From positions 1 through 45,865 of the forward strand of contig JADHVR010000027.1 of the NCBI GenBank assembly GCA_016783885.1: a DNA stretch of 45,865 nucleotides, in the 5' to 3' direction. Position numbers and translations under genes: made by a program. This document shows, piece after piece, positions 34,768-45,865 of the stretch. The stretch's first letter is position 1; each line of letters begins with the position of its first letter. This DNA is from Bacteroidales bacterium. Its GTDB lineage: Bacteria > Bacteroidota > Bacteroidia > Bacteroidales > JAADJA01. The notes below the pieces were generated by a model that had not been told where the DNA came from, ran no database searches, and saw only the letters and a list, made by a program, of their open reading frames with translations.

Positions 34768-34775
34768 TATATTTG
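34768..34775 (+). promoter_or_regulatory. -7 box TATATTTG upstream of glycosidase-SUMF1 gene
   Basis: It fits TAnnTTTG and lies 22 bp before the ATG at 34798. It falls inside the longer reading frame from 34741, which argues that the real start is 34798 (or 34786). Confidence 0.4.
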
Positions 34776-34797
34776 CAAACACAATATGAACTATTTT

Positions 34798-37572
34798 ATG
34801 AAAACCAACCCAAAACTCTGTATTATACTTTTCATTATAGTTCATTTTTTTTCTTATAAAATCCATGCTCAATATATGCAAACAGACACAACTCAAGGTT
34901 TTGTAATTAATAAATTCTTTGATGCTGAAAATAATGAAATAAGCTTATCAACTCCAGTTCCGCTTTTTTCCTGCCTTGTGGATGATTCTTTATACTCGTC
35001 AAAAAATATTGTATGTGACGATACTACAAACCTGTTTCATTTTACGAAAAATAATAAGCTTAATGTGAGTTTTATTATTGATAGTCTGTTCTCGCCGGGA
35101 AACAAAACAGTTATTACTTTATCAAACAATACAAATGATACAATCATCATTGAAAACCTTATTCCTTTCGGGCAGTCGGAAGATAAAATTTATATTATAG
35201 GAACAGGTCCCTGGGCATTAGCAAGAACAAAGCTGTTCCGTCCCGGTTTAGTACCGGTTGGAGTGATCCTTCCCGATAATGCCTGGGAAATGGGATATTG
35301 CTCATTTGAACTTAATGAAGAAAAATCTCTTTGTGCTATTGCAAGGAGAAAAGAAGTGAAAAATGGCAAAAAGAGGCGTTATAAAACATTATTATATCCA
35401 AATGGAAAAGTAAATTATGAAATATACCTTGACGAATTTTCAGGTGAATGGCAGAACGGGTTAAAGCTTATGTTCCGGGAAAGATACCTGTATGATCTGG
35501 AAGAATTCGATGACACGCTTTATGAAAGAGAAGACCTTGAATGGATCAGGCATGATTACCTGATGATTTTGCAGTTTGCCTGGGATCACAAGTTCTATGA
35601 CCAACAATCGGGAGGATACAATTTCAAAGAGTTCCTCAAAGCAGGGAAGGAATTATTCGGAGGATATGATGTTTTCGGTATTTGGCCAACCTGGCCCACA
35701 CTGGGTGTTGATCAGCGAAATCAATGGGATCTGTATGGAGATTTGCCCGGAGGACTGGATAAATTGAAAGAACTATCGCAATGGGCAAAACAAAACGGCA
35801 CTAAGTTTTTCATAGCTTATAATCCCTGGGATAAAAGCACACGGAATGAAGACCCTTACAAAGGAATGGCAAGGCTGATTCGGGCAGTTGATGCTGATGG
35901 CGTAGTGCTCGATTGTAAAGGAAGCTCAAGCATTGAGCTTCAGCGTGCCGCTGATAGCATAAAGCCAGGCGTTATCATGTATTCTGAAGGTATGGCTGTA
36001 ACAAAAGATATGCCCGGCATCATCTCCGGCAGGGTTCACGATGCTATCTATATGCCGCCTCTATTAAATCTCAATAAACTGATAAAACCTGATTTTGCTA
36101 TTTTCCGCGTTTGTCAGTTAAGCCAGGGAAGAATTCACAGGGAAGTAGACATTTCTTTTTTTAACGGATACGGTACAGAGCTAAACACCTTTGCACCAGG
36201 CAGACCTGAGTGGATGGAGGAAGAATTAAAATATCTCGGAAGAACAACTAAAATCCTTAGAGAAAACACAGAAGCTTTTAACAGTTATGAATGGACGCCT
36301 CTGATCCCAACTTTAAATGACAGTATTTGGGTAAATAAATTTCCGGCAAAAAATAAAACCCTTTACACTGTTTACAGTCTTATCGCCGAAGGATATTCAT
36401 CGCCTTTGTTTGAAATTAATCCTGATTCTAACACACATTACATAAGCCTTTGGCATCACAGGGAATTAACTCCCGATACTATCGGAGGAATAACTTATAT
36501 TCCTGTTACAACAAAAGCCTTCGACAAATCATTTCTCGGAACGAGAAGTGAAGGAAATGTTGATTGTGTGGCTGAATTTCCAAATCTTCTGGATGTTGAA
36601 CTTGTGATTGATTCCTTGTTCATTGATGCTACATCCGGCGATAAATTAATTATTTGGGCAGGAAATCCTTCTTATGAGGGACTATATTTTGAATTCAATA
36701 AATTTCCGTTAAATTTAAAACTGTATGATTTATTCGGAAGATATGAAGGCAAATTCGTTATTCAGCTTTTTAAAGAAAATGAATTATTAGATGAGAGGGT
36801 GGTTTTTCTTAAACCCGGAACACCAAGATTGATCAGCAAGGTCAATCGGACGGAACCTGTTGAGAAACCACCCGATGGAATGGCGGAAATACAAGGCGGA
36901 AATTTTAACTTTAAGATGGACATGGGATGGAATTTCATTCCTTATCCGGAATATGACAGTTTGAAAAGACAAAATATAAGGAAGTTCTACATAGATAAAT
37001 ACCCTGTAACCAATAACCAGTTTTATGATTTTATTGAATCAACTGGTTACATACCGAAAGACACCGATAACTTTTTAAAACACTGGACAGACGGCAAATA
37101 TCCTAAAGGAAAGAAAAACTACCCGGTTGTTTATGTGAGTTATGAAGATGCACAGGCGTATGCAAAATGGGCGGGCAAACGTCTTCCAACTGAAATCGAA
37201 TGGCAATATGCAGCGCAGGGTGCTGATGATAGATTATATCCCTGGGGCAATGAAATGGATTCGACAAAATGTAATGTCGGGCTTAATAAATTAACTTCTG
37301 TAAATAAATTCCCGGATGGAGTAAGTCCTTTTGGTGTTGCCGACATGGTGGGCAATGTATGGCAGTTAACCAACGACATTTACGACAACGGCAGTTATTA
37401 TTTCGTCATTATGCGTGGCGGAAGCTATTACAATCCGACATCAAGCTGGTGGTATGTAAAAGGAGGTCCGCAACCGCTCAATAAAACTCAGATGCTTTTG
37501 CGGGTATCACCCGGTTTTGAGAGAAATGCAACGGTGGGGTTCAGATGTGTTAAGGATGCGAATAGCGAGTGA
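34798..37572 (+). CDS. Secreted glycosidase-like protein with C-terminal SUMF1-fold domain
   Basis: About 924 residues from ATG 34798; an in-frame ATG at 34741 lies upstream of a likely -7 box, so I prefer the shorter form. A signal peptide (to about IHAQ) is followed by a beta-rich part (about 30-230), a TIM-barrel-like part (about 240-520; GYDVFGIWPTWPTLG, then DADGVVLDCKG with an Asp near 371 where GH36-like enzymes have their nucleophile), a beta part, and SUMF1/FGE-fold residues about 692-920 (DKYPVTNNQFYDFI, RLPTEIEWQYAAQG, DMVGNVWQLTND, RGGSYYN, VGFRCVK). The formylglycine-generating Cys pair is absent (GGSYYNPTSSWW). A carbohydrate-active role is likely, the substrate unknown. Confidence 0.75.
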   Translation: MKTNPKLCIILFIIVHFFSYKIHAQYMQTDTTQGFVINKFFDAENNEISLSTPVPLFSCLVDDSLYSSKNIVCDDTTNLFHFTKNNKLNVSFIIDSLFSPGNKTVITLSNNTNDTIIIENLIPFGQSEDKIYIIGTGPWALARTKLFRPGLVPVGVILPDNAWEMGYCSFELNEEKSLCAIARRKEVKNGKKRRYKTLLYPNGKVNYEIYLDEFSGEWQNGLKLMFRERYLYDLEEFDDTLYEREDLEWIRHDYLMILQFAWDHKFYDQQSGGYNFKEFLKAGKELFGGYDVFGIWPTWPTLGVDQRNQWDLYGDLPGGLDKLKELSQWAKQNGTKFFIAYNPWDKSTRNEDPYKGMARLIRAVDADGVVLDCKGSSSIELQRAADSIKPGVIMYSEGMAVTKDMPGIISGRVHDAIYMPPLLNLNKLIKPDFAIFRVCQLSQGRIHREVDISFFNGYGTELNTFAPGRPEWMEEELKYLGRTTKILRENTEAFNSYEWTPLIPTLNDSIWVNKFPAKNKTLYTVYSLIAEGYSSPLFEINPDSNTHYISLWHHRELTPDTIGGITYIPVTTKAFDKSFLGTRSEGNVDCVAEFPNLLDVELVIDSLFIDATSGDKLIIWAGNPSYEGLYFEFNKFPLNLKLYDLFGRYEGKFVIQLFKENELLDERVVFLKPGTPRLISKVNRTEPVEKPPDGMAEIQGGNFNFKMDMGWNFIPYPEYDSLKRQNIRKFYIDKYPVTNNQFYDFIESTGYIPKDTDNFLKHWTDGKYPKGKKNYPVVYVSYEDAQAYAKWAGKRLPTEIEWQYAAQGADDRLYPWGNEMDSTKCNVGLNKLTSVNKFPDGVSPFGVADMVGNVWQLTNDIYDNGSYYFVIMRGGSYYNPTSSWWYVKGGPQPLNKTQMLLRVSPGFERNATVGFRCVKDANSE

Positions 37573-37628
37573 GGATTGTTGAATTGTTTAATTGCTGAAT
37601 TATCAGGCTGTTCGGATGAAGCCGGATT

Positions 37629-38501
37629 TTATTCCCGTTTATGTTTCCACCTGCGGTGCGACCAAAGCCAGTTATCAGGATTATCAATAATTGTTTTTTC
37701 AAGCATCTTAACATGTTTCTCCGTGATTTCATTATCCGCAGTTGCTTGTGGATTTTCTTCGATAAGGGAAATATCAACCTCGTAAAATCCTCTCTTCCTT
37801 CTTTGAATATCAAAAAACACCACAGCAAAATCGAGTGATTTGGCTATTTTTTCAATCCCAAGAAACACCGGGGTTTCCTGGTTGAGGAATTGCGTCCGGT
37901 AATTAATTTCATCCTTAGTCGGCGTTTGGTCGCCTGCAAAGATATTTATAGTTAAATCATGTCTTTGCTTTACCATTGTTCTAAATGTGCTTTTAAATGA
38001 AATAAGCCCTCCATTAATATTGAATTTTAACCTGAGTTTTCGCAGGTATTTTTCAAAATCAGGATCGTTCAAAGGTTTTACAATACCAAATATCCGGTAC
38101 GAACTTATCATACCCAGCACTATCGTCATCCATTCCCAATTGCCGCAGTGCCCTATAGTTACAATAATGCTTTTTTTCTTTTTATATAAATCATCAATTA
38201 AATCATAATTTGTGAATTGAATTCTTTTAATCAACTGACTCTTTGTAATGCTTCTTATTTTTACTACTTCAATAATAAGGTCGGCAAAATTCCTGTAAAA
38301 CTTTTTTGCTATTTCCTTAATTTCTTTCTCCGGTTTATCAGGAAATGAATTTCGGAGGTTTTGAAAGACTACTTTTTTCCTGTATCTGAAAATATAATAC
38401 AGTTTAAAGGCAAGAACATCTGAAATTAAATACAACAAAGGAAACGGGAGCTTTGAAACCAGCCAGATTATGGCAGTTATTACATTATAATATATGATCA
38501 T
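37629..38501 (-). CDS. LpxL/HtrB-family lysophospholipid acyltransferase
   Basis: The 290-residue protein has an N-terminal membrane anchor (ITAIIWLVSKLPFPLLYLIS) and the family core: HCGNWEW with the catalytic His-Glu pair, GDQTP, FLNQETPVFLG and DNWLWSHRRWKHK. These enzymes transfer an acyl chain to Kdo2-lipid A or related lipids at the inner membrane. Bacteroidota often carry a late lipid A acyltransferase of this type; ornithine/aminolipid acylation is an alternative. The GWxTD gene lies 13 bp upstream on the same strand. Confidence 0.88.
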   Translation of the reverse strand: MIIYYNVITAIIWLVSKLPFPLLYLISDVLAFKLYYIFRYRKKVVFQNLRNSFPDKPEKEIKEIAKKFYRNFADLIIEVVKIRSITKSQLIKRIQFTNYDLIDDLYKKKKSIIVTIGHCGNWEWMTIVLGMISSYRIFGIVKPLNDPDFEKYLRKLRLKFNINGGLISFKSTFRTMVKQRHDLTINIFAGDQTPTKDEINYRTQFLNQETPVFLGIEKIAKSLDFAVVFFDIQRRKRGFYEVDISLIEENPQATADNEITEKHVKMLEKTIIDNPDNWLWSHRRWKHKRE

Positions 38502-38514
38502 CCGGTTTTAACTT

Positions 38515-40017
38515 TTATCTTGGCAAGTCGAAATACTTCCTTGAATTGTCTCCCCACGACTCAGGAACAATTTCCTGGTCGATATCAAAACCTGGGTCAA
38601 CCCGTCTAAACAATATGTATTGCCAACGGTAGTTTGAAAGCTCTCCGGTAACGTCGGAGTGTAACAAAGTAAAATTATTGGTTACTAAGTCTTGTGTAAA
38701 GAAAACAAATTTTTTATTTCTTTGTCCGTTTTCTAATTCGTAATAATGCCAGATTTCATAAGGGTAAGCTGCAGGTTCGTTATAACTTTCAGAAATTGCA
38801 TTTGGCGGTCCGTATTTTAAATAAACCATGCCCCTGTCGGTTTCATAGCCTTTCATTATTAGTGTAGTGTAAGCAAAATTAACTTTATTCACTTCGTTCA
38901 GATAGGACAGCCAGGCTCTTTCAGGCTCTAATTCATTCCGTTCAAGCCAAAACTTATAAAAAAACTTTTGTAAGGTTTTAAGATCAGATGAGGCTAAATG
39001 TACATTCGCAAAATTTTTCTCCTGCGCGGTCGAAATTGGTTCGAGGTACCGTATAAACTCTTTAAGGGAATCGGTATTAGTCATATTTCCGACAAAAGAG
39101 TTTTCAATATTGACTTGAGCAATATCATCAAGTTTAAGTTTAATTCGAGGATTGCTTCTTTGAATAAATATTTTATTTAACCCTAATAAGTTATTTTGCT
39201 TATCTCGTGCCTCGATAGTCAGAAAATAGTTACCTGACTGGAGATTTGTAATATCGAATTCTCTGAAAAGAATATTTACAGTAGCTGCGGTTTCTTTTTT
39301 ATATTTAATATATTTTGGAAGCGGTTTGCCTTTTTCAAGGGTTTCAATATAATAAGAAAGAAGGTACTTTTCTCCCTCCCCAAAAACCTTTTCAGTATTA
39401 TATATTTCAGCATAGAAAATGATTTTATTAACATTTTCGGGATAGTAGTTTACAATATATGGAATTAAATCATAACCGCTTTTTGACAGAATTCCATCTT
39501 CCTCGGCTTTTGAATAAGATTCAACAAGCTGAATTCCTGAAATTGTTATTTTATCATCAGGAAAATCAATGATTAATGGTTGCAGGTTGATAAAAGGTTT
39601 TTCTTCATTATTTTTATCCCATATCTGTATTTCAAATTCATAATTTCCATTTGGCAATGAATAGCGTTGCTGATCAATAAAATTAAAGTTGATATTTAAG
39701 GTATCATCCAATTCAGGACTGAAAAGCTCATACTTATCAAAGTTTACGATTTCTTCCCCCTTCCTGAAAAGTAAAATCACCTGGATTGATCCCTGGAATT
39801 TATCGTTATCATTTTTTATGAATTCCACACTATTTCCAGCCACTGCCAGATAAGTCTCGATGTAAGGTCCGGTTTCAGGAGAATATAAAGTTGAATACGA
39901 CAGAAATGCACTTAGTTTTTTTGCTTGCAATGAATTAAATCCGGCAATGATAAAAAAGCCTAAAATTAAGAAACATGTTTGCAAGACCGGTTTTTTTATA
40001 AGATTTAGTTTTTTCAT
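38515..40017 (-). CDS. GWxTD domain-containing protein
   Basis: The 500-residue protein has a signal peptide-like start (LQTCFLILGFFIIAGFNS), a beta-sandwich-rich middle of about 280 residues, and a C-terminal GWxTD domain (about 355-475). The block is FFYKFWLERNELEPERAWLSY, then MKGYETDRGMVYLKYGPP; the tryptophan of GWxTD is Tyr here (GYETD). The rest (AAYPYEIWHYYELENGQ) matches. Function of this Bacteroidota-wide family is not known. It is upstream of and co-directional with the LpxL-like gene, and they probably share a transcript. Confidence 0.83.
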   Translation of the reverse strand: MKKLNLIKKPVLQTCFLILGFFIIAGFNSLQAKKLSAFLSYSTLYSPETGPYIETYLAVAGNSVEFIKNDNDKFQGSIQVILLFRKGEEIVNFDKYELFSPELDDTLNINFNFIDQQRYSLPNGNYEFEIQIWDKNNEEKPFINLQPLIIDFPDDKITISGIQLVESYSKAEEDGILSKSGYDLIPYIVNYYPENVNKIIFYAEIYNTEKVFGEGEKYLLSYYIETLEKGKPLPKYIKYKKETAATVNILFREFDITNLQSGNYFLTIEARDKQNNLLGLNKIFIQRSNPRIKLKLDDIAQVNIENSFVGNMTNTDSLKEFIRYLEPISTAQEKNFANVHLASSDLKTLQKFFYKFWLERNELEPERAWLSYLNEVNKVNFAYTTLIMKGYETDRGMVYLKYGPPNAISESYNEPAAYPYEIWHYYELENGQRNKKFVFFTQDLVTNNFTLLHSDVTGELSNYRWQYILFRRVDPGFDIDQEIVPESWGDNSRKYFDLPR

Positions 40018-40300
40018 GTTGGTAATTAATTTAAACGGTATTAAAAAATTAAAGATTTATAATGAACTGCAATACAAAAACAAAAGTACTATAATAAACA
40101 AATGCTGTCAAGTATAAATCAGAATACGGTTGCATATTTTAAGTTAACGGTTTAATAAAGTAAAAAATTACAGTAATTACGCAATATAAAATACTTTATC
40201 AGGGATAATTTTTTGATGAGATTGAAATATTCTCACTAAAAATGTTTATATTTCTTTTTTTTTTCAATATTGAACTAACAAGAATACAATCCATATCACC

Positions 40301-41026
40301 ATGCGAACAGCTATTATTAGCGATATACATGGAAATTATGAAGCTCTGAAATGCGTTTTATCTGACATCAATGATCAAAATATAGCAAAAATATTTTGCT
40401 TAGGCGATATTATTGGGTACGGACCGCAGCCTGAAGAAACGATTAACCTGATAAAAGAACGGAAAATAATATCGGTGATGGGTAACCATGAACTTGCCTT
40501 ATGGGATGATAAAGCCTTTAACCGGATGAACAATATTGCAAAGGAATCTATTAACATCATAAAAACTTTAATCACTGATAATTCCTTAAATTATTTACAT
40601 GATTTACCCTGTAAGTTAACTCAGGATAAAATTTTATTTATTCATGGCTCGCCACCCGATTCAATTACAAAATATATAGTTTATCACAGTGACACAGAAT
40701 TCGAGAGTCTTTTTAACACTTATAATGAACAAATTGCCTTTGTTGGCCATACTCACCTGCTTATTATGTATAGCTATAATGGAAAGACAATAAAATTACA
40801 AAACCTGACGAACGAAAAATATAAACTTGAAAAAGGAAACAGGTACATCATCAGTGTAGGTAGTGTCGGGCAGCCAAGAGATGGAAATAATAACGCCAAA
40901 TACGTGATTTACGATTCGGAAGAAGTATCAATTGAAGTTAGGTTTGTTAATTATAATATATTGAAAACTGCAGAGCTTATCAGGAAAAAAGGACTTCCCG
41001 AATTTAATGCCAGGAGGCTTTTTTGA
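40301..41026 (+). CDS. Metallophosphoesterase (YfcE/MJ0936-like)
   Basis: The 241-residue protein has all the calcineurin-like metal motifs: SDIHGNYEAL, LGDIIGYGP, VMGNHELAL, FIHGSPPD and FVGHTHLLI. These enzymes hydrolyse phosphodiesters with a two-metal centre. The GDIIGYGPQPEE form is typical of a DNA/diadenosine/phosphodiester group in the COG0639/COG0622 area; the physiological substrate is unknown. The beta-galactosidase gene starts 53 bp downstream on the same strand. Confidence 0.88.
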   Translation: MRTAIISDIHGNYEALKCVLSDINDQNIAKIFCLGDIIGYGPQPEETINLIKERKIISVMGNHELALWDDKAFNRMNNIAKESINIIKTLITDNSLNYLHDLPCKLTQDKILFIHGSPPDSITKYIVYHSDTEFESLFNTYNEQIAFVGHTHLLIMYSYNGKTIKLQNLTNEKYKLEKGNRYIISVGSVGQPRDGNNNAKYVIYDSEEVSIEVRFVNYNILKTAELIRKKGLPEFNARRLF

Positions 41027-41069
41027 AAAGTAACGAATTCTTTATTATTTTTATCCGGTAAATTTTTAA

Positions 41070-44297
<3,228 letters not shown>

Positions 44298-44304
44298 TAG
44301 GGAA

Positions 44305-44328
44305 ACTTCAAGCGGGGACGCTTGAAGT
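44305..44328 (+). terminator. Hairpin after beta-galactosidase
   Basis: ACTTCAAGCG-GGGA-CGCTTGAAGT, a perfect 10-bp stem starting 8 bp after the stop codon. The following sequence is A/T-rich, so termination is likely. Confidence 0.6.
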
Positions 44329-44416
44329 AATATATTTATATGTGAATAGATGAGTCGGTAGTAGTCATCAGTCAACAGTCGGGTTTTGATAAAAATGACA
44401 ATGAATGACCTAATAA

Positions 44417-44441
44417 CCCCAGTAAAAAGTATTTTACGGGG
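44417..44441. repeat. Hairpin CCCC-a-GTAAAA / TTTTAC-GGGG
   Basis: Arms pair over ten positions with one bulged A around the loop AGTA. It lies between the convergent beta-galactosidase and dehydrogenase genes. Confidence 0.6.
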
Positions 44442-44480
44442 CAGGCAGCGAAGCAAATGACCAATAACCATCTACCAGTA

Positions 44481-45623
44481 TTAAGCATCAATCACTTCAA
44501 CCATCTCTTTATAAACCACACCTCTTTCTTCCAGTCCTTTCAAAATAAATTCGGCACATTCAGGTTGTTTGCCTATGAATTCGGGAGCAGAAACACCTTT
44601 GCGCTTATAAAGTCCTTTTGTTATCATTCTTAAAGCCATTGTTGCTGTATAACCTGTTGTTCTTGCCATGGAATGGATTTTTGTAACAGGATCATACCGG
44701 TCAAAAAGATTGTATGTATATCTCATTCGCTTCCCTTCTTTCAATCCTTCCACCATGATCTTCATAATAGTAATATCTTCTTCACTTTCTTCAAGTTTCC
44801 ATTTCGGGAACAACAGCTTAGAGGTAAATTCCAAAGGACTGATCTTTACTCCGCTAATTTCTATCTTATCCTTACTAAAAAACCCGGTATCACGAAGAAT
44901 CCTCATTATTTCAATATGACCCGGATATCTCAAGGTTTTCTCAATCATATTGGGAGCATCAATTGTTTTGGCAAGACTTCTTAAACCATCGCTATTAAAT
45001 GCTTCCAATGTACCAAGACCTTCAAAATTCAACAGCTCAGGATCGGAAAGGGCGGGTTTAACAACCTCTTTTCCATTTTCTATATACCGGGCAAGTCGTG
45101 TATATTCTTCTATAACATCCACAGGTGAAAATACGGCTTTGTATTCAAACGGTAATTCTCTGACCTTTGGGAGTCCGCCAACGTAGATCACAGCCTTTTC
45201 CGTTTGATCTAACAGGTGGTCTGCATAACCGACCAATAGATTGCTCATACCGGGAGCCACGCCTATATCTGAAATTGCAATAACTCCTTTTTGCTTTGCA
45301 AAATCGTCAAGCACAAACATATCCTCCGGGAAAAAAGCAATATCCACAACATCTTTACCGGCTTCGATAATAGCCCTTAATGTTTGAAAACCCATAAATC
45401 CGGGAACCGCGCTAACAACAAAATCATATTTTTTCACCAGCGATGTTACGTTGGCAGGATCGGAAAGATCAATCTGAATAATTGAAACAGCAGATTTTTG
45501 CTCAATTATTTCAAGCGACTCTTTGTTTTTATCTGCAACCGTTACATTAAATTCTTCATCTCTAACAAGGTCAATAGCCATCGGACCACCAACCAGTCCG
45601 CAACCGAGTACGATTATATTCAT
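44481..45623 (-). CDS. Saccharopine dehydrogenase-like NAD(P)-dependent enzyme
   Basis: The 380-residue protein begins with a Rossmann nucleotide loop (IIVLGCGLVGGPMAIDL) and an acidic end to the second strand (VADKN), followed by SAVPGFMGFQTLRAIIEAG, DIGVAPGMSNLLVGYAD and the central GLPKVRELPFEYK. It fits the saccharopine dehydrogenase/carboxynorspermidine/L-lysine dehydrogenase family, which oxidises or reductively couples amino acids. The exact substrate cannot be told from these motifs. The terminal PECAEFILKGLEERGV helix is typical. It stands alone on its strand between convergent and edge genes. Confidence 0.85.
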   Translation of the reverse strand: MNIIVLGCGLVGGPMAIDLVRDEEFNVTVADKNKESLEIIEQKSAVSIIQIDLSDPANVTSLVKKYDFVVSAVPGFMGFQTLRAIIEAGKDVVDIAFFPEDMFVLDDFAKQKGVIAISDIGVAPGMSNLLVGYADHLLDQTEKAVIYVGGLPKVRELPFEYKAVFSPVDVIEEYTRLARYIENGKEVVKPALSDPELLNFEGLGTLEAFNSDGLRSLAKTIDAPNMIEKTLRYPGHIEIMRILRDTGFFSKDKIEISGVKISPLEFTSKLLFPKWKLEESEEDITIMKIMVEGLKEGKRMRYTYNLFDRYDPVTKIHSMARTTGYTATMALRMITKGLYKRKGVSAPEFIGKQPECAEFILKGLEERGVVYKEMVEVIDA

Positions 45624-45685
45624 AATATGTAAGCCCTTTCCCCTTTAAAATATCATTAAAAATCTAAAATCGCTCGCCTGAATGA

Positions 45686-45697
45686 CCGTACGGACGG
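45686..45697. repeat. Second CCGTACGGACGG repeat
   Basis: Same 12 bp as in 18316-18327, again with inverted symmetry around CCGTACGG. It lies between the dehydrogenase gene start and the partial gene at the window edge. Confidence 0.55.
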
Positions 45698-45715
45698 GCA
45701 GGTAAATCTAAAATA

Positions 45716-45865
45716 TCATGATCTTCCTTCCTCATTTAAAAGTCTGGTATTATGCTTTAATGTTCTTAGGATTATGGTAATGATAAGCGCAATAATTAAC
45801 ACATAAGTCGAAGTCCTGTAAATATCTATCCTGCCGTGAATAAAGAAATACCTCAGATAATCAAT
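45716..45865 (-). CDS. Partial gene at window edge, C-terminal end of a membrane protein
   Basis: Reading the minus strand from the edge, 49 codons are open and end in TGA at 45716-45718. The peptide contains RYFFIHGRIDIYRTSTY followed by a hydrophobic stretch VLIIALIITIILRTL and a charged tail LNEEGRS. It has one membrane helix near its C-terminus. Too short to place in a family. Confidence 0.5.
   Translation of the reverse strand: MDYLRYFFIHGRIDIYRTSTYVLIIALIITIILRTLKHNTRLLNEEGRS

Noticed and set aside
34741..34797. Longer start of the glycosidase-SUMF1 protein at 34741
   Set aside because: A likely -7 box (34768-34775) lies inside it, and the residues before MKTNPKLCI do not improve the signal peptide.
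36870..37560. Functional formylglycine-generating enzyme for sulfatase maturation
   Set aside because: The active-site cysteine pair is absent and no sulfatase gene is nearby.

Overview
The window looks like chromosomal DNA of an AT-rich member of the Bacteroidota, most likely Bacteroidales-like. Evidence: five secreted proteins end in a type IX secretion (T9SS)-style C-terminal domain or something close to it; there is a GWxTD-domain protein, an LpxL-type acyltransferase, a floA/nfeD pair, a Bacteroidota-type XerD/IntI-like recombinase remnant, and several TAnnTTTG -7 boxes of the kind used by Bacteroidota sigma-ABfr. No rRNA or tRNA gene was seen, so the genus cannot be fixed.

Layout. 1-163: window edge and a possible gene tail. 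164-4502 (-): a PAS-PAS hybrid histidine kinase and a large secreted M23-like protein. 4549-5900 (+): a radical SAM protein and an OsmC protein. 6074-8669: a Nudix hydrolase (-), then clpS, nfeD-like and floA (+), ending at a strong terminator. 8996-18128 (+): ten tightly packed genes that look like one operon: a RelA/SpoT homologue with a degenerate hydrolase site and no ACT domain, a duplicated OB-like protein, a Cache-HAMP-PP2C phosphatase, an RsbW-like kinase, a CoA-acylating aldehyde dehydrogenase, a STAS protein, a DUF4405-type membrane protein, a metallo-beta-lactamase-fold protein and an alpha/beta hydrolase. This joins a stringent-response enzyme and a complete partner-switching set to an aldehyde dehydrogenase, and is the most unusual gene arrangement here.

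18129-21665 is an accessory island: the C-terminal stump of a tyrosine recombinase, a lipoprotein, a zinc-ribbon membrane protein and a putative AbiC-type phage abortive infection protein. It is flanked by imperfect direct repeats and holds an attC-like folded site. 21666-28748 is mostly housekeeping: aminopeptidase P, a T9SS protein, AmrB/Memo, an orphan antitoxin-like protein, MurB and two glycosyltransferases. 28884-33916: FtsE (-) and two tandem paralogous secreted proteins with cohesin-like N-termini. 33968-34625: a type II toxin-antitoxin module whose ParE-like toxin gene is split by a 132-bp MITE with perfect 19-bp inverted repeats and 5-bp target duplications; removing it restores a 101-residue toxin. 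34798-37572: a glycosidase-like protein fused to a SUMF1-fold domain without the formylglycine-generating cysteines. 37629-40017 (-): an LpxL-like acyltransferase and a GWxTD protein. 40301-44297 (+): a metallophosphoesterase and a secreted GH2 beta-galactosidase. 44481-45865 (-): a saccharopine-dehydrogenase-like protein and a partial membrane protein.

Intergenic DNA is rich in short dispersed palindromes (CCCGAT...ATCGGG and CCGTACGG families) and longer quasi-palindromic repeats. Functions are read by eye from motifs; no database search was run.
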